Below, piece by piece: positions 57,738-64,000 of a stretch of DNA of 64,000 nucleotides. Source of the DNA: Wolfiporia cocos (lineage: Eukaryota > Basidiomycota > Agaricomycetes > Polyporales > Phaeolaceae); contig JACCLO010000003.1 in the NCBI GenBank assembly GCA_029448655.1, forward strand, positions 310,001 through 374,000. Direction: 5' to 3'. Under the pieces are notes generated by a model that saw only the letters and a list, made by a program, of their open reading frames with translations, searched no databases and was not told where the DNA came from. Made by a program: the position numbers and the translations under genes. Each line of letters begins with the position of its first letter. The first letter of the stretch is position 1.

Positions 57738-59534
57738 ATGGACAATCGGAGGAAACCTCGACAAATCGGGTTTTTTCCTAGAAAGCATGTGAAGACTTGC
57801 CCATGTGTTTTCGAATCATGTATTAGTACCAGTACCCGCGTCAATGAGAGTGTTTCAAACATATACGTTAATAATGCGCGAAACCCAACCGAATCATTTC
57901 GGATTAATGTAACTCTCTGGGTATATGGTCAAAAAGTGCAAGCCTTGGCATTAATCGACTCGGGAGCATCTCTAAGCATTATCGATAAAGAATTCGTCGA
58001 GAAGCACAAGCTCTTAACCAACCCCCTTCCTATGCCCTTTAAGGTCAAAAACGCAGATGGTACCTACAATGAGCACGGAGAGATCAACGAGCTTGTAAAG
58101 GCATATCTCCAACATGGAGAGCATAAAGAGACTATTGCTCTCCACGTCATTAAATTAGGAGGACAGGACATCATATTGGGAAAGGATTGGTTACATAAGC
58201 ACAATCCACACTTTGACTGGGCAAAAGGTCAAATGGATTACTCCCATTGCATTATCAATGGAAATTGCGCCCATGCCAAGAAAAGCAGGCCACCATGGCC
58301 TTCATGCGAGGATGACTACCTCGATGAGAAAGGCCACCGAGAGGAAACTCTCTGGGATCTTCCAATAGACATCATTGGAGAGGAAGATACCCAAAACCCT
58401 TTCATCAACTGGGTGGAGACCCTAGACAATAAGGACGCAGAACTGCTAGCACAACTAGTAGCAGAAATTAACTCAAGCCCGGACGACAAGACTATAGACA
58501 CTGAAAAGTGGAAGTCTCTCATCCCTGAGGAATACCACGAATTCAGTCCCACAGTGTTTAGCCATAAAGCATCCGACAGGATGCCTACACAAAAACACTT
58601 CGACCACGCCATCGAAATCAAAGAAGGCGCAGAATTCCCCCGCTCAGCCAAGCCGTACCCCATGGGTCCCGCAGAACGCAATTCCTTAGATCAATGGATC
58701 AATGAGGAACTCCGTAAAGGTTACATCGTACCATCGAAATCCCCATTTGCATCGCCCATCTTTTTCGTAAAAAAGAAAGACAGAGGTCTCCGGATGGTTG
58801 TAGATTACAGAAAACTCAACAAAATCACTGTACAGAACAAATATCCCATACCCCGAATATCCGACCTCATAGATCAACTAGCCCAAGCTTCTATCTTCAC
58901 AAAGATCGATCTCTGCTGGGGTTACAACAACGTTCGGATCAAGGAGGGTGACGAATGGAAAACGGCGTTTATCACACACCGTGGACTATTCGAAGCCACT
59001 GTTATGTACTTCAGTTTCTGTAACACACCCGGAACCTTCCAAGCAATGATGAATTCGGTTCTAGAAGACTTTATCCAATCGGGTAAAGTTATCGTCTATC
59101 TAGACAACATTCTGATTTTCGGCAACGATCTGGTGGAACATCGCGAACTTGTGAAAGTGGTCCTGACAAGGCTCCGTGAGTGCGATTTGTTTGCCAAACC
59201 AGAAAAATGCTTCTTTGAACAAAGTTCAATCGGATATCTCGGCATGATCATTTCCAAACGGAAGGTCGAGATGGATCAAAAGAAGTATGATGGAGTTCAG
59301 TCGTGGCCAATACCTCGGAAAGTAAAGGAAGTCCAGGCCTTTATCGGATTCGCCAATTACTATAGGCGATTTATCAAGGACTTCTCCAAGGTGGCCAGAC
59401 CATTAACGGCGCTGACCAAGAAAGACACTCCGTGGTCTTGGGAAGCACCCCAACAGGAAGCATTCGAGACTCTCAAGCGAGCCTTCACAACCGCACTGAT
59501 CCTCCGAATCCCCAACTACGACCAACCATTCTGA
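57738..59534 (+). pseudogene. pol: Pol of element 2, part 1: protease, RT, start of RNase H
   Basis: Open for 598 codons from ATG 57738 to a TGA at 59532-59534. Protease has LIDSGASLSII near residue 73. RT has FVKKKDRGLRMVVDYRKLN, but the polymerase box is YLDN where YxDD is required, so the second catalytic aspartate is lost. Other RT oddities are IDLCWGYNN and FSFCN at conserved Arg and Gly positions. The gag-side frame suggests another shift near a T6 run at 57772. The product cannot reverse transcribe. Confidence 0.88.
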
Positions 59535-62132
59535 GTAGAGTCCGACACATCGGACTTTGCAACTGGAGCCGTCCTATCACAACTTGACGCATCTGACAAG
59601 ATGTATCATCCCGTGGCGTTTTTCTCGAAAACGATGACAGCTCCGGAACAGAACTATGAGATCTACGACAAAGAGCTTCTAGGCATCATACAAGCCCTAG
59701 AAGAATGGTGTCACTATCTCGAAGGTCACAAGGAACCATTCGAAGTATGGACAGATCACCTAAATCTTACGTACTTCCGGACAGCGCAGAAGCTCACACG
59801 CCGGCAAGCCCGATGGGCACTTTACCTCACCCGCTTCAATTTCAAGCTATACCATAAGCCTGGAAAAACAATGCTCACCACAGATCCTCTGTCCAGGAGG
59901 CCAGACCATGAAGAGGGGGTGGAAAACGATAATCGTGATCAGATACTTCTGAAACCAGAATTTTTCGCCCATGAACTTGCCATTCATGCTATCGAATCCG
60001 CCCATAACCCTACTATCAACTCAAACGAGGATGATAAACTCATGGAAGACATCCGCAAAGCGTTGCTATCAGATGAAGTAACCAAGGACTATAAACAACT
60101 TCTCTCATCTAGTCCAAGAGAATTCAAGAAAGACCTTGCAGAATGGAATTACAAGAACGGTCTTCTATTACGACGTGGAAAAGTCTATGTCCCTAAGGTT
60201 CCAGAGTTACAACAACGTCTGATGGAAGCCCATCATGACCACCCTACCGCCGGCCACTTCGGCCGATGGAAGACGTACGAACTCATCACAAGGAACTATT
60301 ATTGGCCATCAATGACAACCGACGTCAAGAAATACGTACAAGCATGCGACACATGTCAACGAATGAAGAATCGACCTGAGAAGCCTTACAGCATGCTCCA
60401 GCCCAATCCCGTCCCTGAAGGACCATGGGAAGTTATCACTTGTGACTTCATCATGTATCTTCCGAAATCCATGTTCAACAAGTCTACCTATGATGCAATC
60501 ATGGTAGTAGTCGATCGTCTAACCAAACGAGCCCGTTTCTACCCGATCAATGCTAAATTCGGTACCAAGGACCTTGCCACCATTCTATATGGCAGGTTCT
60601 ACCCGTTACAGGGATTACCAAAGCAGATTATATTGGATAGAGGCGTACAATTCTCCTCGAAGCTATTCGGAGAATGGTGCTCCCAACTTGGCATACAACG
60701 ATCCATGACTACCGCCTATCATCCACAGACTGATGGACAGACAGAACGCACGAATCAAACGTTGGAACAATATTTACACTGTTACGTCAACTCTTACGAG
60801 AAAGACAATTGGAGCCAACTACTCCCAACAGCCGAGTTCGCATACAACAATGTGGCATCGGAAACCACCAAGTATTTGCCATTCTACATGGAACTAGGAA
60901 GGCACCCATGGGCAGGTCCACTCGACATTCAGATAAGTCCTGACAAGGACTTGAATGACTTAGCACACAAGCGCTGGCAAGCGCAGGATCAGGCGAAAGC
61001 AGCAATGCAATTAGCCATAGATAGATGGAAATGGTATGCGGACCAAGGAAAGAAATCTCCCCCATTTACAATCGGAGATGAAGTACTTGTAAGCACCAAG
61101 GATTACCAGGACACCGAACGCAGTCTAGCGCCCCAATACATCGGCCCTTTCAGGGTCCTCGAACAACTATCCCCAGTCACTTTCAGACTAAAGATGGGTA
61201 TTAAGTATCATGCTTACCACCCTGTATTCCATGCGTCCAAATCAGTCCTATACCACCATTCAGAAGGCAAGGAAGAATCCGAGTCTGATATCGAAAAGGA
61301 CTTAGAAGAACCCGAAGAATACGAAGTAGAGGCAATTCTCAGCCACAGGAAACGAGGTCACAAGACCGAGTTCCTAGTACGATGGAAAGATCATACAGCT
61401 GAGGCCGACACTTGGGAACCAGAAGAGAACCTGACAGGTGCTGAAGAGGTGCTCAATGAGTACAAAGCCAAATCATTTAATGCACCAGCCCCACCTCGAC
61501 GCTCTACGCGTCACCAGATTGCAGTAGCAGACCCAGAAGATGACGACGACTGGAAAGTCGGAGACAGATACCTTTGGCCAGACGACTGGCCGCTCCAGAA
61601 TGAGGAATATACCGAAGAGGGAAGAAAGGCAGAACAAAAATGGGTTATCCGAGACATCTACGGAAACTTCGTAAACGACAACGTAAAATTCAACAAGTAC
61701 CTAGAATTTGCCGTGGGAGTTAAGGGAACATATCCTGACAAGGGTACCCCTCACTCGGCGGGTTACGATATATTTGCAGCCAAAGACATATCTCTAAAGC
61801 CCAATACAACCACCACCGTTTCCACCGACTTATGTATCCTTCTTCCCTATGGAAGTTATGGACACTTGGAAACCCGGTCTAGTATGGCAAAGAAGTCATT
61901 AACAGTCTTAGGCGGAATCATAGATTGGGACTATCGTGGCGAAATCAAAGTCATGATCCACAATCTTGGTACAGAATATCACAACGTCATCTCAGGCGAC
62001 AAAATCGCCCAACTCATCGTTCAGCTGCTCGATCACTCGGACGTACATCACGGTAATACCGGGACATATGAAAGAGACTATCTCAATATCGGTTCTCGTG
62101 GAGAAAAGGGATTTGGATCCACTGGAAGGTAA
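59535..62132 (+). pseudogene. pol: Pol of element 2, part 2: RNase H, integrase, chromodomain, dUTPase
   Basis: The same frame continues after the TGA to TAA 62132 (843 codons from the first ATG at 59601). RNase H continues (VESDTSDFATGAVLSQ). Integrase has an HHCC finger (HPTAGHFG..., CDTCQRMK) and D, D, E with 35 residues between the last two. Chromodomain EEYEVEAILSHRKRGHKTEF at about 571-625. After an acidic ~80-residue linker comes a complete dUTPase (about 705-843): SAGYDIFAA, ETRSSMAKKS, GIIDWDYRGEI, GDKIAQLIVQ, RGEKGFGSTG. The dUTPase is the last domain, in contrast with element 1. Catalytic Asp and Tyr of motif 3 are kept. Confidence 0.92.
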
Positions 62133-62217
62133 TAAACACAAAGCCTAACCCTTAAGTGGGCTCTAGCACACACATCATATGTCTTCATCAGGTCGCTGAA
62201 GTCTGAAGAGGGGGTAA
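62133..62217 (+). other. 3' leader with polypurine tract (element 2)
   Basis: GAAGAGGGGG at 62205-62214, three bases before the LTR, is the expected plus-strand primer. Confidence 0.7.
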
Positions 62218-62860
62218 TGTCACAGATTTATCTGTTCTCTAATTTTCCCTGTATTTTTCACTATTTCTTCGCATTTATTCCAAATTGTTCTCCGACATCT
62301 GCACTTATCCTGTATCTAAGCTATACTTAAGCTACCGTGCCGCTGTACCGAACCATAACCTCGTAGATCACTCACATGACCATTCCCACACTTGACGTCT
62401 TATCTTATCTCTAACCACGTTACCTATTTCATCACATGATACTATCTCCAGCTCCATTAGCGCTGCCACGTCATTACCGACATCACCGTTCCAGACTCTG
62501 GGTAGAGTCCGGACCCACATCACGTTTCCAACGTAGATGCCTTACTCACACATTGTCATACCAATGACATATCCTGATCGGCCAATGACTCAGCCCGGGA
62601 TCCCCATATCACAAGCTTCAGACACTTCGTTAGCACCGCCATTACCGGCCCGTGCCCTACGCCCTACTGTATTGTTAGTCCTACCTAGAGTACCAGGGGT
62701 CCTACATTGTATGTATATAAGCTTGCATTCTCTGGCGGCTATTGCCCCAGAACTATCAACTTCGTTATCCACCGATAAGCTCCTGCTTTAACAAAGCAAC
62801 ACTACTTAGTCTTCTTAGCTCGTCTAACTACAAGACCATACAAGTAAGTCTTTTGTTACA
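62218..62860 (+). repeat. LTR-B, 3' side of element 2
   Basis: Starts TGTCACAGATTTATCTGTTC, TATA ATGTATATAAGC near 62710, ends about CTTTTGTTACA. Same family and layout as 50891 and 38239, not LTR-A. Confidence 0.75.
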
Positions 62861-64000
62861 AAACATCTATATCACGTGTCATTATCAGAATCGTCATACA
62901 TGGGAATATGCCACCGTGTTTGGCCCAGTTGTCCCTCCCACGACAGATGCGTTGTGGCCCTCACCCTCACCCTCGTCGTCCTCACCCCCACCCTCATCGT
63001 CCTTGCCCCCGCCCTCATTGCCCCCCTTCCTCTCTCTCCTCCTCTCTGCTTCCCTCTTCACTGGCTGCTCTCTGGAGCCGCCCTCGACCAGGAGTACTGT
63101 GGATGCCCATCGGGCATCCCAATACTCACACTACTGGACGACTCTCAGTCATCTGCACGCCCTTCATCCTCTGGTGTCCGACCAGACCAACCACAATGCC
63201 GCATGCTGAACGCCGGGAGCCCCCAAGCCGACCACACTCCCTGTCTGCCGCAGAGCCCCCAAGCCAACCACGCTCCCTGTCCGCCACTCGTTGGCGCTAT
63301 CCGATCCCACTAGGACTTTCCCCACGCTACCCCGCTCTCGATGGCCACGCCTGACCCGACACCAATTTCCTGTCCACCACTCATTTGCGCTATTTGACCC
63401 CATTAGGACTTCCACTGCGCCTGCATCCATACCATGCCCGACGACGGACCACGACTTGTTCGGGTACATGTTGTCGCAGATGACTGATGAAGAGTGAATA
63501 GTGCTGACAAGGTTTAGATATCGGTCCGTGCGTGCAACGAGTCAGTAGAGTGTACATATCCCGGCCGATGATGGACAACAATCATGCCCGCTGCAGTCCA
63601 GACACCCGTGCTTCCTGTCCTGTTCCCCATCTACCGCAGCGTGCCCCTCCCCTTGCACAATGAAGTGCCAGTGGTCGACCTCAGCGGCCACTACACCCCT
63701 TGAAGGCAAAAACTGGGAACGCACGCACAAGCGAGCTCAGGCTGTTGCCGACGAAGATTGTACTGAGGATCCTGTCGACGTTGTCGAGCAGCCAATGTCT
63801 CCTGGGCGCCTTGCTGCCGTGGGTTTTGCGTGTGAGGTGGGACGTGTACAGGAAAGAATATGTATTCGTGCAGAAGTTATGCTACTACACCTATTGTGTA
63901 GTTTCAAAATTGCGTGAACTCATCATGGCCCCATTCGACGCAATCATGTGGGTCTGCGAAGCACAGCGTATGATCCAAGAAATTCGGGCATGGTGTATAT
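62861..64000. other. Right flank, low-complexity and short direct repeats
   Basis: CCTCACCCTCACC-type simple repeats at 62960-63050. A ~45-bp direct repeat (CGCTATCCGATCCCACTAGG and a diverged copy) at about 63290 and 63390. A 39-codon frame at 63583-63702 (VPVVDLSGHYTP) could be an exon, but nothing supports a gene model. Confidence 0.4.

Larger units (their letters stand above)
55571..62860 (+). mobile_element. Ty3/gypsy 'element 2', dead, C-terminal dUTPase, mismatched LTRs
   Basis: LTR-A at the 5' side, gag, pol split by one stop codon, polypurine tract, LTR-B at the 3' side. The two LTRs are of different families, so this is a recombinant or a composite of two elements. Confidence 0.8.

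Noticed and set aside
57162..57788. Minus-strand frame of 208 codons
   Set aside because: Antisense of the element 2 gag tail and gag-pol junction; no recognisable domain.
1..64000. CRISPR, prokaryotic defence island, rRNA operon or plasmid origin
   Set aside because: No direct-repeat/spacer array, operon layout or rRNA signature; introns and LTR elements show a eukaryotic nuclear genome.

Overview
The window looks like a repeat-rich stretch of a mushroom-forming basidiomycete (Agaricomycetes) nuclear genome. Evidence: protein genes broken by many 50-65 nt GT..AG introns with CTRAY-like branch points, a DUF6533-type seven-helix gene, a tyrosine-kinase-like (TKL) kinase with the basidiomycete linker, several beta-trefoil (ricin-B/cospin-like) genes, and chromodomain Ty3/gypsy retrotransposons. 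The order and species cannot be told from sequence alone. No rRNA, CRISPR array or prokaryotic operon was seen.

Layout. 1-6351 (minus): an apparently intact Ty3/gypsy chromovirus ('element 1'), cut by the window edge, with a complete dUTPase between protease and reverse transcriptase and an 11-nt perfect match between the predicted transcript 5' end and the primer-binding site (Tf1-style self-priming). 6538-8135: two foldback elements (FB1, FB3) whose long inverted ends contain tRNA-derived pol III-promoter-like sequence and which are flanked by 9-bp target duplications; a third copy (FB2) lies at 49535-50249. 9.7-11.1 kb: a beta-trefoil gene and a relic. 12.6-14.1 kb: two TIR elements. 14.8-17.3 kb: a ~300-bp tandem array carrying covarying hairpins. 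17784-20460 and 28067-30474: two copies of one DNA transposon with shared ends and different interiors; the first contains a broken SLM1-like host gene. 21492-24294 (minus): a 13-exon gene that reads in frame through a beta-trefoil domain into a TKL kinase. 25.3-26.5 kb: a two-exon Ser/Pro/Ala-rich gene. 31.7 kb: another beta-trefoil gene. 34.8-38 kb: gene relics. 38.2-46.8 kb: nested solo LTRs. 46861-48564 (minus): DUF6533 gene. 50.9-62.9 kb: two stacked, decayed Ty3/gypsy elements ('element C' and 'element 2'); element 2 carries a second dUTPase, here at the extreme C terminus after the chromodomain.

How it fits together. The window is a transposon landing zone with a few host genes between the insertions. 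The most notable result is that two different chromoviruses, one intact and one dead, each encode a full five-motif dUTPase but at different places in the polyprotein. Next come the Mutator-like foldback family with tRNA-like ends, and the beta-trefoil/TKL-kinase fusion gene. Exon models were built by hand from splice signals and reading frame; names rest on motif recognition, not on database searches.
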